A model generated the notes under the pieces. That model was given only the letters and a program-made list of their open reading frames with translations, searched no databases and was not told where the DNA came from. Positions 1 through 11,100 of a DNA stretch of 64,000 nucleotides are shown piece by piece; positions within the stretch are counted from its first letter, which is position 1, and every line of letters starts with the position of its first letter. Source of the stretch: Lysobacterales bacterium. GTDB taxonomy: Bacteria; Pseudomonadota; Gammaproteobacteria; Xanthomonadales; Xanthomonadaceae. Position numbers and translations under genes: made by a program. The DNA lies in assembly GCA_017302135.1 (NCBI GenBank), contig JAFLDZ010000013.1:1-64000 (forward strand), written 5' to 3'.

Positions 1-2
1 CC

Positions 3-104
<102 letters not shown>

Positions 105-141
105 CAGGCAACACAGTTGCTCATCCGGCGCTGTGCGCCAC

Positions 142-166
142 CTTCTCCCCGCTGTGCGGGGAGAGG
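142..166. repeat. palindromic repeat (CTTCTCCCCGC hairpin), copy 1
   Basis: Arms CTTCTCCCCGC (142-152) and GCGGGGAGAGG (156-166) are near-perfect inverted repeats around a 3-base loop. A perfect version with a 2-base loop lies at 15935-15960, and a related core lies inside the 157-bp element at 31608-31764. It sits between the IS110 end and the 3' end of the GDYXXLXY gene, where the hairpin could also stop transcription. Confidence 0.7.
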
Positions 167-202
167 GCAAATCTCATCCATGCGATAGGCGGTCGTGCGG
201 GT

Positions 203-793
203 TCAGAGCGGCTTGCGCTTGTCGTCGCGCAGACCGGTGAGCAGCGCGGTGCCGTCTTCGTCCACCCGCAATTCGCCGTAGCGCGCGGGCGCATAGCGCG
301 CGGCCTGACCTTCCGGAAAGAACCAGGCGTCGCTGGCGATGCCCATGTCCCACCGGTTGCGCTGGCGATAGCGCACCGCGACTTCGCCGCGCGCGACCGG
401 TCGCGGCGCCGCTTGCACGCGGATGAAGCGGCCGATGCCATTGGCATCAAGCGCCAACACTGCGTAACCGTCTTTGCGTACCCGGGGTCCGTCACCATCA
501 TGATCAACACCAAAACACTTCAGCGCTGCGACAGTGTTGCCCGCACCGGGCGCGTTGTGCTCGCTTGTCCCGGTGCAGTCCTCTTCCAATATTTTTCTGA
601 TGTCTTCCGCTATCGCAAACCGCAGCGCCATGTAATCGCCCTGCATCAGCGAACGCGGATCGACCGGCTGCAGTTCCAGCAGCAGCACACGACCATCGGA
701 CAGAATCCGCTCGCGCTGGACGATGCCGTGATTGGCCACCACCAGCGCCAGCAGCAGACCGCCCCACAGCAGGATCGAACGCCAATGCTTCAT
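203..793 (-). CDS. GDYXXLXY-domain membrane protein
   Basis: A 196-residue protein with one N-terminal membrane segment (about residues 5-21) and a probably periplasmic remainder. Residues 52-59 read GDYMALRF, matching the GDYxxLxY signature of the family, usually found beside DUF2157 and DUF4401 membrane proteins exactly as here. The ATG at 793 overlaps the stop of the upstream DUF4401 gene (790-793), which indicates translational coupling and decides this start over longer open frames. The biochemical role of the family is not known to me. It is the last gene of the four-gene minus-strand operon that begins at 3429. Confidence 0.85.
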   Translation of the reverse strand: MKHWRSILLWGGLLLALVVANHGIVQRERILSDGRVLLLELQPVDPRSLMQGDYMALRFAIAEDIRKILEEDCTGTSEHNAPGAGNTVAALKCFGVDHDGDGPRVRKDGYAVLALDANGIGRFIRVQAAPRPVARGEVAVRYRQRNRWDMGIASDAWFFPEGQAARYAPARYGELRVDEDGTALLTGLRDDKRKPL

Positions 794-1833
794 GCATGGT
801 CTCCCGCATCGACGCGCGGAGCGACACGCGCCAACGCGAAGCGGATCGCCAGCAGCGCGACGCCGCCGAGCAGCAGCCACTGCGACTTCTCCAGTAGCGG
901 CACATCCAGCTGATAGTAGTAGCGGATCAGGTACACGCCGGTGCCGATCAATCCGGTCGCGAGCAGCGCCGGGCGATGCGACGCGAACGCGATCAGCATC
1001 AGCATGACCCCGAGGCTCACGCCCGGGGCGCGCAGCCAGATCAGCGCGAATGCGATCGCGCACAGCAGCGGCAGCAGACGATGCAGGCCCGCGAGTCGCC
1101 ACACCGTCAACGGCAGCAATACGACGACGGCGATATCCACGATCCAGATCCGCAGTGTCATCACGCCGTGATCCGGCGGGCCAAGATCCGGACCGCTGAA
1201 GAAGGCCATCAACAGCGCCGCCAGACTCAGCGCCCATGCCAGCGGCGACACCGGCAGCGCGCGACCGTCTTCGTACTCCGCGCGCCACCATGCCGCGAAC
1301 GCCAGCCACGCCAGTGCCGGCAGCGACGTTTGCGAGAAGTCGTGACTGATGGTGTCGAGTTCGTTGCAGATACCGACCACCGCTGCAGCGAACACCGCAC
1401 CGCACAGGAAACGGTGCATGGTCTGCGCGCCCGCGACGTACAGCGCCAGCGCGACGGCAGCGATGACGGCCCAAAAGACGGTGTCGTCGAACCATTCGCT
1501 GAAAGCCATGCCCAGCAGCAGTTGGCCGACCAGACTGAGCGCGATGGCGCTTTGTTCGAAGAATTCGCGACCGCGCGCGATCCGCAGCAGGGCCTGCGCC
1601 GCAGCGATGCACAGTGCGCCCGCCGTGACGGCGACGCCAGGACTCTTCCAGAGATGATCGAACAGCGTGACGAAAAACCCGAGCAGCAGAGCCGCAGCGA
1701 TCCACGCGGACACGCCGATCAGACCGGCCAGATACCACGGCAGTCCGTCGTTCCGCGCGGGCGCTTCGCCGGTCACTGCACCGGCGGTGCGCAGACGTGT
1801 CCAGAGCGTTTGCGTCTCGTGCGGCAGGCTCAT
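790..1833 (-). CDS. DUF4401 family polytopic membrane protein
   Basis: A 347-residue protein beginning MSLPHETQTLW, with a short cytoplasmic N-terminus and then about ten hydrophobic segments rich in Leu, Ala and Val. Composition and neighbours match DUF4401, which travels with DUF2157 and GDYXXLXY proteins. The start at 1833 overlaps the DUF2157 stop by four bases (ATGA, 1830-1833), and its own stop overlaps the next start in the same way, so the three membrane proteins are probably made together and may form one complex. No catalytic motif is evident. Earlier in-frame starts would run into DUF2157 and are unlikely. Confidence 0.85.
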   Translation of the reverse strand: MSLPHETQTLWTRLRTAGAVTGEAPARNDGLPWYLAGLIGVSAWIAAALLLGFFVTLFDHLWKSPGVAVTAGALCIAAAQALLRIARGREFFEQSAIALSLVGQLLLGMAFSEWFDDTVFWAVIAAVALALYVAGAQTMHRFLCGAVFAAAVVGICNELDTISHDFSQTSLPALAWLAFAAWWRAEYEDGRALPVSPLAWALSLAALLMAFFSGPDLGPPDHGVMTLRIWIVDIAVVVLLPLTVWRLAGLHRLLPLLCAIAFALIWLRAPGVSLGVMLMLIAFASHRPALLATGLIGTGVYLIRYYYQLDVPLLEKSQWLLLGGVALLAIRFALARVAPRVDAGDHA

Positions 1834-2867
1834 GCGCGCGCCTCGGGATGGTCCATGCGCTGATCCATACTTCGCCGATCCATCCGTCGCAGCCACAGCG
1901 CGCCCGCAGTCGCCTCGCCCACCACCAGCAAGGCGAGGACCAGCCACAGCCAAGCGGGTTCGTCACGACCCTCGAACACGACATACTTCGCCAACCGGTA
2001 CAGCCAGACCGTACTCACGCCGATCGCAGCCACCAGCAGCATCGCGAACACCGCGCGATCGCGCTGGCGACGCAGCTCGAACAGCGTCAGCACCGCGATG
2101 GCGGCCAGCCATGCGCAGAGTTCGTACCTGAACTCCGGCGCCACGTGGTCGAGCGCTGCAAGGATGGCCGGCGGACTCAGGCAGAGCAGGGCGACAGCGG
2201 CAAGGAATCGCGGCCCGGCGTGGCCGGCGAACTCGGCCCAGCGCATCGAAGCGATGCTCCAGAGGCAATACATCGCGACATCGAACAGGCCCACCAGGGT
2301 CAGGCTGCGCTCGTCGTTCATCCAGTCGCTGCCGACAGTGTCGGCCCACAACCCAAGCGCAATGTTCGCTACCGCGACCCACAGCAGCCAGAGTGCCGCA
2401 TGGCGCCCGGCGAACGCCCAGGGCAGCGCCAACGCCGCCCACAGCGCGAACAATTCCCAGGTGTCGGCGCCGGTCTGGTAGGTCTGGCCGATCAGCGCCA
2501 GCAGCCCGCCCAGCAGCACCATCGCCAGCCACAGCGCCGCCTGTCCGCCGCGCCGCGCGAGACCAAGCCGTGCGCCCGCCACGACCGCCGCGACCAGCAG
2601 CGCCTGCATCCCGTACAGGCGGGAGAATTTGCCGATGTGTTCCCAGTTGGCCGCGATGAAGCAGATCACCCCGGCCGCGCACAGCGCCACGCCCAGCCAC
2701 AGCGCGAGACGATCCAGAAACCAGCGCCACAGCGCGGTATCCGGTGCGGGGCCCAGCGCCTCGCGTGCGGCGGCGGTCGCAGCCGCGTCCAGCGCGCCGT
2801 CGCGGCGCCATTCGCGCAGCTGCGTCTGGTCCGCGACCGTCTCCCGCCAGCGCTGCCAGTCGACCAT
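1830..2867 (-). CDS. DUF2157 family membrane protein
   Basis: A 345-residue protein with a soluble N-terminus of about 45 residues (MVDWQRWRETV...), followed by about ten transmembrane segments with conserved-looking polar loops (FIAANWEHIGKFSRL, LIGQTYQTGADTWELF). The N-terminal helical domain plus the membrane array fits DUF2157. It starts one base after the TGA of the carbonic anhydrase-like gene (2869-2871), so it is in the same transcript. It forms a coupled trio with DUF4401 and GDYXXLXY; function unknown. Confidence 0.88.
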   Translation of the reverse strand: MVDWQRWRETVADQTQLREWRRDGALDAAATAAAREALGPAPDTALWRWFLDRLALWLGVALCAAGVICFIAANWEHIGKFSRLYGMQALLVAAVVAGARLGLARRGGQAALWLAMVLLGGLLALIGQTYQTGADTWELFALWAALALPWAFAGRHAALWLLWVAVANIALGLWADTVGSDWMNDERSLTLVGLFDVAMYCLWSIASMRWAEFAGHAGPRFLAAVALLCLSPPAILAALDHVAPEFRYELCAWLAAIAVLTLFELRRQRDRAVFAMLLVAAIGVSTVWLYRLAKYVVFEGRDEPAWLWLVLALLVVGEATAGALWLRRMDRRSMDQRMDHPEARA

Positions 2868-2868
2868 G

Positions 2869-3429
2869 TCAGGCCTTCGGCCGACCGGTCAGATATTCGT
2901 CCTTCAAGCGCACGTAATGCTGCGCCGAGTAGTACAGGGCTTCGATCTCGGCGTCGCTGAGCTTGCGCGCGAACCTGGCCGGGCTGCCCAGCCACATTTC
3001 GCCTTCGCCGACGACCTTGCCCGGCGGCACCAGCGCACCGGCGCCGACGAACGCGTGCGTCTTCACGACCGCGCCATCGAGGATGATCGCGCCCATGCCG
3101 ATCAGCGCCGCGTCTTCGATGGTGCACGCATGGATGATCGCCTTGTGGCCGATGGTCACGTCGCTGCCGATCCGGGTCGCGAAACCGCCGAGCTTGGCGT
3201 GCGGACCATCGTGACTGACGTGGACGATGCTGCCGTCCTGGATGTTCGTCCGTGCGCCGATGCGGATGAAATTGACGTCGCCGCGGATCACCGTGGCCGG
3301 CCACACGGAAACATCGTCGCCCAACACCACGTCGCCGATGACGACGGCGGCGGGATCGATGTAGACCCGGTCGCCGAGTGTGGGCTGATGGTGGAGGTAG
3401 GGGCGGATGAGGGAGTTGATATCGGTCAT
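2869..3429 (-). CDS. gamma-class carbonic anhydrase-like hexapeptide protein
   Basis: A 186-residue left-handed beta-helix protein of the YrdA/CaiE/gamma-carbonic anhydrase family. Hexapeptide repeats run from about residue 25 to 150. Likely zinc ligands are His70 (GSIVHVSH), His95 and His100 (IGHKAIIH), and the usual Arg/Asp/Gln residues are present (IRGD near 49, NIQDGS at 62). Related proteins bind a metal at trimer interfaces, though many show little carbonic anhydrase activity. The start at 3429 gives the normal family length. It heads the operon leading to DUF2157, DUF4401 and GDYXXLXY, and diverges from the aldehyde dehydrogenase at 3475. Confidence 0.92.
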   Translation of the reverse strand: MTDINSLIRPYLHHQPTLGDRVYIDPAAVVIGDVVLGDDVSVWPATVIRGDVNFIRIGARTNIQDGSIVHVSHDGPHAKLGGFATRIGSDVTIGHKAIIHACTIEDAALIGMGAIILDGAVVKTHAFVGAGALVPPGKVVGEGEMWLGSPARFARKLSDAEIEALYYSAQHYVRLKDEYLTGRPKA

Positions 3430-3474
3430 GGCCGCATTTAAGCACGACCCTGCGGCACGTTCTAAACTCGCCTC

Positions 3475-5019
3475 ATGAACACGACCGTCACTGCGGCCAT
3501 GGCCGCCACGACCGCCGCGAATGCGGCCATCACCGCCGCCAATGCTGCGATCACCGCAGCCGGCAGCGCCCACGACGGGCCGGTTCCGGACGCCGAACGC
3601 GCGCCGCCTGCGGACGCGGTGTCCGAGCTTGCGCCCACCCTCGAACGTCTACGCAAGGCGTGGCGGGCGAACAAGCCAAATTACGCGCAGCGGATGGACG
3701 ATCTGGCGCGGCTGAAGGCGGCGTTCAAGGCGCGGATGGGCGAGATGGAGGCGGCGGTCCGCGCCGATTTCGGCCACCGTTCCGCGCACGAAACATTGTT
3801 GGCCGATGGCATGACCGTGCTCGGCGAGATCGACCATCTGCGCCGCCATCTGCGCGGCTGGATGCGGCCGAAGCGCGCGAGCGTGGGCTGGCGGCTGTGG
3901 CCGGCCAGCGCGCGGATCCGGCACGAGGCCGTGGGCGTGGTCGGAGTGATGTCGCCATGGAATTACCCGGTGAATCTGGCGCTGGTGCCGCTGGCCACCG
4001 CCATCGCCGCCGGCAATCACGTGTTCGTGAAACCGTCGGAACACACGCCGCAGACCAGCGCGTGGCTGCAACGTTTGCTGGCCGACGTGTTTCCCGCCGA
4101 CCGGGTCGCGGTCGCACTGGGCGGGGCCGAACTCGGCGCGGCGTTCTCGGCGCTGCCGTTCGATCATCTGGTCTTCACCGGTTCCACTGCGGTCGGGCGC
4201 AAGGTGATGGCCGCCGCCGCGCCGAATCTCACCCCGCTCACGCTCGAACTCGGCGGCAAATCGCCCGCGATCGTCGCCGCCGATTTCCCGATCGAACAGG
4301 CCGCCGCGCGACTCGCCAGCGGCAAGTGGTTCAACGGCGGCCAGACCTGCATCGCGCCGGATTACATTTTGATCGACGCCGCGCGCCGCGATGCGCTGGT
4401 GGACGCGCTGCGCACGCAGGTGCAGGCGCGCTACGGTGCGGACATGGGCGCGGCCGACGACTACACCCGCGTGATCAACGAAGGCCAGTACCGGCGCCTG
4501 CGCGGCTACATCGACGATGCGCGCGCGCGCGGCTTGACGGTGATCGAACTCGCCGGCATCGATGCGTCGCGCGCCGATGCCGAACATCTGATTCCGCCGA
4601 CGCTGATCCTCGAACCCGGCGACGACGCGAAGGTGATGCAGGACGAAATCTTCGGGCCGATCCTGCCGATCCACGGCTACGCGACGCTCGACGATGCGCT
4701 GGCCTACGTCGAACGCCACGACCGGCCGCTGGCGCTGTATCCCTTCAGCTACGACCGCAGCGTCGTCGAAACCATCCTGTCGCGACTGATCGCCGGCGGC
4801 GTCACCGTCAACGACACGCTGCTGCATTTCGCCGCGACCAATCTGCCGTTCGGCGGCATCGGCCCCAGCGGGATGGGCCAGTACCACGGCCGCGCCGGCT
4901 TCGACGCCTTCACCAAGGCGATGCCGGTGCTGTGGCAGGCGCGATTCACCGCGACCGATCTGATCAAGCCGCCGTATCGCGGGAAGATCGATCGGTTGAT
5001 CCGGTTTCTGGCTGGATGA
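3475..5019 (+). CDS. coniferyl aldehyde dehydrogenase-type ALDH
   Basis: A 514-residue NAD(P)-dependent aldehyde dehydrogenase. The general-base glutamate is E258 in LELGGKSP and the catalytic cysteine is C292 in GGQTC. The proline-rich C-terminus (LIKPPYRGK) and the overall sequence fit the coniferyl-aldehyde dehydrogenase (CalB-like) subgroup, which oxidises aromatic or fatty aldehydes; the substrate cannot be fixed from sequence. The first 30 residues are an Ala/Thr-rich imperfect repeat (AANAAIT twice) not normally found in the family. A downstream start could remove it, but no better ribosome site is evident. It is convergent with the RHS gene, 164 bases away. Confidence 0.88.
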   Translation: MNTTVTAAMAATTAANAAITAANAAITAAGSAHDGPVPDAERAPPADAVSELAPTLERLRKAWRANKPNYAQRMDDLARLKAAFKARMGEMEAAVRADFGHRSAHETLLADGMTVLGEIDHLRRHLRGWMRPKRASVGWRLWPASARIRHEAVGVVGVMSPWNYPVNLALVPLATAIAAGNHVFVKPSEHTPQTSAWLQRLLADVFPADRVAVALGGAELGAAFSALPFDHLVFTGSTAVGRKVMAAAAPNLTPLTLELGGKSPAIVAADFPIEQAAARLASGKWFNGGQTCIAPDYILIDAARRDALVDALRTQVQARYGADMGAADDYTRVINEGQYRRLRGYIDDARARGLTVIELAGIDASRADAEHLIPPTLILEPGDDAKVMQDEIFGPILPIHGYATLDDALAYVERHDRPLALYPFSYDRSVVETILSRLIAGGVTVNDTLLHFAATNLPFGGIGPSGMGQYHGRAGFDAFTKAMPVLWQARFTATDLIKPPYRGKIDRLIRFLAG

Positions 5020-5183
5020 ACCTTGGCCTGGTGACGTTTCTGTCCAGATTGACCGATCTGTCCAGACGTACCGGCGCGCTTGGCGAATAACCTGCAGCCT
5101 GCGGAATCCAACGCACCCGGGTGGTCCCGGCCAGCGGGCGCTCTGGCGCAACCTGCTGCGTGCCCGGCTCCCCGCGTGGCCGG

Positions 5184-8100
5184 TCAGCAATCCGCGCCGG
5201 GCACGCCGCCATCGGCGCCGTCGGGCAGCAGTTTGTCGACTGCCGCACCCAGCGCGCCGTTGGTCCACTGACGCGGGAACAAGCTGCGCAGGCCGCGACG
5301 GATCAAATGCTGTTGGGTGCCGGTGAGATAGGACGCGCTGTGCAGGAACGGCGTGTCCAGAGCGTTGGGCACCAGGGTCAGATTGGATTGGCGGAAGACC
5401 AGGTCGCGGATCCGGCCGTGGAGGTGGTGAATATTCAAGCGCCCCAGATTTCCCAGCGCCGGGGCGCCGGTTCCGGTCGCGCCCGGAAAGAGTTGCGCGA
5501 AGGCGGGTGTCTGCCGCGCCGCCGCCCAATAGGCGTCTCTGAACCCTCCCCAGGTCGTCGCTGCGGTCTGCAGTTGCGCCATGGTCTGCGCATGGATCTG
5601 ATCCATCAGCGCGAGATCGGCGGTGCTCATGCCCTGGCCGGCGAGGGCGCGGTTGGCGTGGGCGCGCATCGCCGGGCCGGCGATGCTGCTCATCAAGCCG
5701 TTGCCCGGGGTTTGTTCGGCCAAGGCACCGACGCCGTTGCGCAGCGTGTTGAATGCACCGCGCACCGCCGAGGCGACACTGGTGTTGCCGGCCCGGGTGA
5801 GGCCCGCAGTCACCGCCCGACCGAGGCCGGTCGTCGCCAGCGCCGCGACTGCAGGGCCGAGGACGGCCGCCGCGACCGGAGTGAGCAACCGGCCCGCGCC
5901 CCAGAACCCGACCCCGACCGCTCCACCCACGGCGGAGTCGCCGGCCCACTCGCCCCAATCGCCGCCGGGTGCGCTGATCAGGCCGGAAATGCCGGCGCCC
6001 ATCAGTCCGGCGGAGACCACGCCGCCGCCGACCGGAGCGAGATCGACCGCAGCGCCGATCATCGCGCCGCTGGCGGTGAACTGCGCCACCTGGCTGCCGT
6101 AGTGACCGAAGCCCTGCCAGCGTTCGCCCCAGGCACCGTCGGTCGCTTCGTGGATGCCGGCGTTGATCATGCTGCCGGCCGCCCAACCGGCGCCGCCGGC
6201 GAAGCCCAGCGCGGCGCCGACGAAAGTGGCGGAGAACCCGGTGCGGTCGGCACGCGAGTAGGGATCGCCGCCGGCGTACTGGTACAGATGCATGCCGTCG
6301 GTGTAGCCCGAGGGATCGGGCGTGGTGAAACGGCCCCAGCGCGTGTGCAGCGCGCGCGCGCCGGCCATGACCAGCGCACTGCCGGGCAGATGCGGCTGCA
6401 TCAGATAGCCGCGTTCGTTGCCGACCGCCGATGCCGGCAGCGTGGCGCCTGCGGCATCCTGCACGCTGCGCTCGCCGAACGGACCGTAACGATAGCGTTC
6501 GAGCAGCTGCCCGTTGCCGCGCAGCAGCAGGCCGGCGTTGCCGTGCCAGTCCGGCAATACCGGATGGTTGGCGCCAGCGCTGGCGTACAGCGCCAGCTCC
6601 GCCGGATGCGCGCCCCAGATCCAGGCGCGCTGCGCCGGGCCGCCGGCAGGGTCGCGCGTTTCGATCACGTGGTTGCCGTCGTGGATCAGGTGTTGGCGGG
6701 CGCCGGCGACCGCGACTGCGGCGATCCGGCCCAGCGCATCGCGCTGCGCCTCCCATAGCGCGTTGCCGGCGGCATCGGCGATCCGGCACAAGCGTCCGGC
6801 GTAGTCGTAGCCGTACTCCAGACCGTCGGCCGAGCGCAGCAGACCGGCGGGGTCGTTGCCGATCACCGCGCCATCGACGTCGATCACGCGGTTGCTCGCG
6901 TCCACGCCGTACGAATGCGTGGCGGTCGGCGTCTGTTGCCGGGTCAGGTTGCCGGCATCGTCGTGGTCGAACGCCCAGCCTGCGGCGCCAGTGGCATTCA
7001 GGGCCGCGATCCGCGCGTCGAGATCGGACTGCGCGTTGAGGCCGCCGACCTTGGCGGCGGCGACAAAGGCGTCGCGATTGGCCAGTGGCGCGGTCGGTAC
7101 GATCGACCGCAGCAGATCGCGGCTCTCGTACTGCAGGCGCTGGACACTGGCAGGCATCGCTTCGTCGACCGCGATCACCCGGTCGCTGCGATCGCGGACC
7201 ACGATCTGATCGGCCATCACCGTGTTGCCACGGCGCACACGCAGGCGCAGCGGCCGGCCGAGGGCATCGTGGTCCCACTGCGCGCTGGTGCCGGCGCTGC
7301 GCACGACATCGCGCAATTCGCGCCCCGACCAGCCGTATTCGGCGACGGTGGCCGCTGCCGCCGCGCCGGGCCAGGCGGCACCTGCCGGCAGTGCGAGCCG
7401 GATCCGACGCACGCGGGACAGGGCGTCGTGATCGAAGCGCACGCGGGCATCGTCGGGATGGCGCAATTCTTCGAGCCGCCCGGCGCTGTCGAAGCTGCGG
7501 CGCACGTTCAGTCCGTGCTGGGTTTCGGCGACGCGCAGGTTGCGGCTGTCGAACGTCGCGGTGGTCACCAGAGCGTCGGCCTGGGTGCGCACGGCATTGC
7601 CGAGCGCGTCGTATTCGAAGCTCTCGCTGCGCGCGCCCAGCACGTCGGCACCGGCGGTGATCTTGCGCAACAGAATGCGGCCGAGCGCATCGTAACTCTG
7701 GTCGACCTTCACGCCGCGCGCATCTTCCCAGTGGCGCATGCGATCCGCGGCATCCCACGCGGTGCGCTGACGCACGACATTGTTCGGATCGGTGATCCGA
7801 AGCACGCGGCCCAAGCGGTCGTATTCGAAGCCGGTGACGCGGTTCATCGCGTCGATCATCGACTCGAGGTGGCCATCGGCGTTCCAGACGAAGGACTCGC
7901 GCCACTCGCGACCGCTTGCCGGATCGCGCAGCACGCTTGCCGTGGGGCGATCCAACGCATCGTATTCGGTGCGCATCTCGACGCCGTCGGCGCGCGTCGT
8001 AAGGCGGGGCCGACCCTGTCCGTCGTAGGCGAAGGTCTCGCGGCGACCCATCGAATCCTGCGATGCGATCAGATTGCCCTCGAGGTCGCGGGTGAAATCG

Positions 8101-11100
8101 TAACGCAGGCTCAGCGTGGAGCCGTCGGCCATCCGTTCTTCGCGGACGACCGCGCCGAGCAGACCGGCGAGGTCGCGGGTGTAGTCGAGCGCATTGCCCA
8201 GCGCATCGACCTGGCGGACGACGAAACCGAAACGGTCGTAGCTGGCGACGCTCGCCGCATCGGTGGCGGAGGTCAAACGCACCGGATTGCTTTCGAGATC
8301 GTAGGCGGTGGATTCGCTGAGCCAGGACTGCGCGGCGCCGGCCGCATCCAGCGCCGCCACCCGGCGGCTGGTGAGTCGCCCCAGCGCATCGCGGATCAGC
8401 TGTACCCAGGACGCCAGCCGGCCGTTGGCATCGCGGCGGCGAATCGCGGTCGTGCGGCCCATCGCGTCGAGTTCGTATTCCTCGCGTTCGTTCAACGGGT
8501 TGACGGTCGCGATCACGCGACCCAGATCGTCGCGCTCGTAGCGCGTCTGCGCGCCAAGCGCATCGAAGCTCGCCGCGAGCTGGCCGTTGGCGTCGTGCTC
8601 GAGTCGCACCGAGCGCGCATCCGGTGTGCCGGGCGCTTCCGTCCATGCATGGACGATGCCGCGCTCGTCGAAAGCCCAGGTCTGATCCGCCTGCCCCGGA
8701 CCCTGTGTGCGCGTCAGCCGGCCTTCGCCGTCGTAACGGTAGTCGATGCGCTGCAACACCGCCCCGGCAGCTTCGATCCAGCTGGCGCGCACGCGGCCGT
8801 CGTTGCCATGCTCGAACACCGTCTCCACCCATTCGGGCACGGATGGGGTGCCGTCGGGTTCGGTCCGGCGATCCAGCGTGCGCACCAGTCTATCGTGACG
8901 GGAATACTCCCAGCGCCGCATCGGCACGCCGTTTCGCGCGAACGACAGCGGTCGGCCGCGAGTGTCGTAAGTCCATGTCGCGACCGCACCGGCGGCGTGG
9001 ATTTCGAGGGTCCTGCCGAGCGCATCCAGCACATGCCGGACGACGCGCACGCGGCCGCCGCCGGCATCTTCCTCGACGCGCTCGATCAGGCCGCGACTCG
9101 GGCCATTCGGATAACGCTGGTAGCGGGTGACGAGTCCGTTGGGATCGGTCCGGGTCGCAAGCTGTCCGCGCGCATCGTAGGTGTATGCGACCGTCGGCCG
9201 CGCCTGCCCGCCGCCCGGGCGCGGTACGGCGGGCGCACGCATCTGGGTGGTATTGCCGGCGGCATCGATCGTGAAATCGGTGACCCGGCCATCCTCGGCG
9301 GTGATCCGCGTCACCTGATTGAACGCACCGTAGCGATAGCGCTGGAACAGGGAATCCGCATCCGCCGCACCGCGCGCGGGGCGATGCGCGGCGACCAGCA
9401 GATTCTGCCGCGCCAACGGATCGGCGTTGCCGCTGTCGTAGGTGTATTCGACGACATCGCCACCGGGATGGGTGATCCGCGAGATCAGACCGGAAGGGTC
9501 GTAGTCCAAGGTCGTGACCCACGCTGCGGGCGCGCCGGGTGAGCGGCCATCGGACAGGACTTCCACACGCAGGCGACGGCCCGCATCGTCGAAATCGTGC
9601 CGCGACACCACGCCGGTGCGGTCGGTGATTTCGGTGCGGCGTTCCACGGTGCCGCCGTTGCCATCCAGATAATCGATCAGGATGTCGGCGCCTTCGTAAC
9701 GCTGCGCGACCACACGGTTGAATCGCAGGCCGCTGTCGCCGTATGCGATCGTGAACGGGTCGGTGACGCCCCCCTCTTCAAAAACCATCGACAGATTGTG
9801 CAACGCGCGCGGATCGGCACCGTCGTCGTAACCGTAGCCGACGGTGGCTGCGGCCGTACCGGGTGCAGGTGCGGGCGGTACCACCCGCGTCAACCGCCCC
9901 GAGCTGTCGTATTCGTAGGCAGTGGTCGCGTTGTCGGGCGCGACCAGTGCGGTCAGGCGACCGTCCGCGCGATATTCGAGGCGATACACGCGTCCGCCCG
10001 GATCGGTGATCGTGCGCAGCCGTCCGCCGATCCAGCCGAACTGCAAGGCGTTGCCGTAACGGTCGCTCAACGAGAGCAACCGCCCTGCCGCGTTGTAACG
10101 ACGCACCGTGCCGAAACCGTCGCGGATGCGCCAACCGTTGCCGTCGCGTTCGAGCAGATCGGGCCAGCCCGGCGCTGAAACATAGCCAGCGCCGTCGGGC
10201 GCGTAGACGGTCTGGGCAAAGTCGTCGCACAGGCGCAGCACTTTGCCCGAGGCCAACGGCTTGAGGATGTCGTGGAAACCGAGCCGCCATTTCGGGCCGA
10301 GCGGGCCGTCGACGAACGCCTGCGAGTGATAGCTGCGCTGGATGACCACTTCCATGCCGAGCGAAGGCACTTGCAGATCGATCGCGGTATGCGCGAAAGC
10401 GCCGCTGTAGAGCAGTACGGGTTCGGCGCCGGTCGCGGGCTGCGTGGGTGGGTCGCGGACCGGATCGCCAGGGACGGGGTCGGCCATCGGATCGATGTCG
10501 GCGATATCGTTCAGGTCGTCTCCGACCTGCGATCGCAGATCCTGGATGTCATCGCCCGTGCCGGCGACCTTTGCCGCAACCGCCTTGACCCGTTCCGCTT
10601 CTTCCCGGGCCGCTTCCGCGAGACGCTCCTGCTCGTCCTGGCGGCCTTCGGCATCGGCGGCGTCCTGCTCGGCCTGGCCCATGGCGTCTTCGACCCCTGC
10701 GAGTGCGTCGTACAGCGCCGCCAGCGCCGCTTCGAGTTCGCTGGTGTCGTTGCCATCGTCGTCGTCGCCCGAGTCTTCGCCATCACCCTCGTCGTCGTCG
10801 CCATCGCCATCACCCTCGTCGTCTCCGTTGCCTTCTTCATCTCCTTCATCGTCGTCGCCGTCGTCGTCCCCGTCACCTTCGCCGTCGCCGTCGCCTTCAC
10901 CGTCCTCACCGCCTTCTTCATCCTCTTCCGGCGGCTCTTCGGCAGGATCGGTCTCCTGCGGATCTTCGTCGCCTTCTTCGCCGGGGCCGGGCGGGCCTTC
11001 TTCGTCGCCCTCTCCCTCGCCGCCTCCGTCGCCGTCGCCATAGGTCGTCCAGTTGTCCAGCGCCGCCGATTCGTCGTGCCAATCCGCCGCCCACTCTTCC

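Noticed and set aside
3649..8832. Very long minus-strand open frame crossing the aldehyde dehydrogenase and the RHS gene
   Set aside because: It is antisense to the aldehyde dehydrogenase and out of frame in the RHS gene; its Arg/Ala/Pro-rich composition is the shadow of GC-rich codons.
10743..11039. CRISPR-like array
   Set aside because: The periodic DNA is a coding low-complexity tract with hexamer units and no spacers; the Calx-beta repeats at 63-64 kb are also coding.
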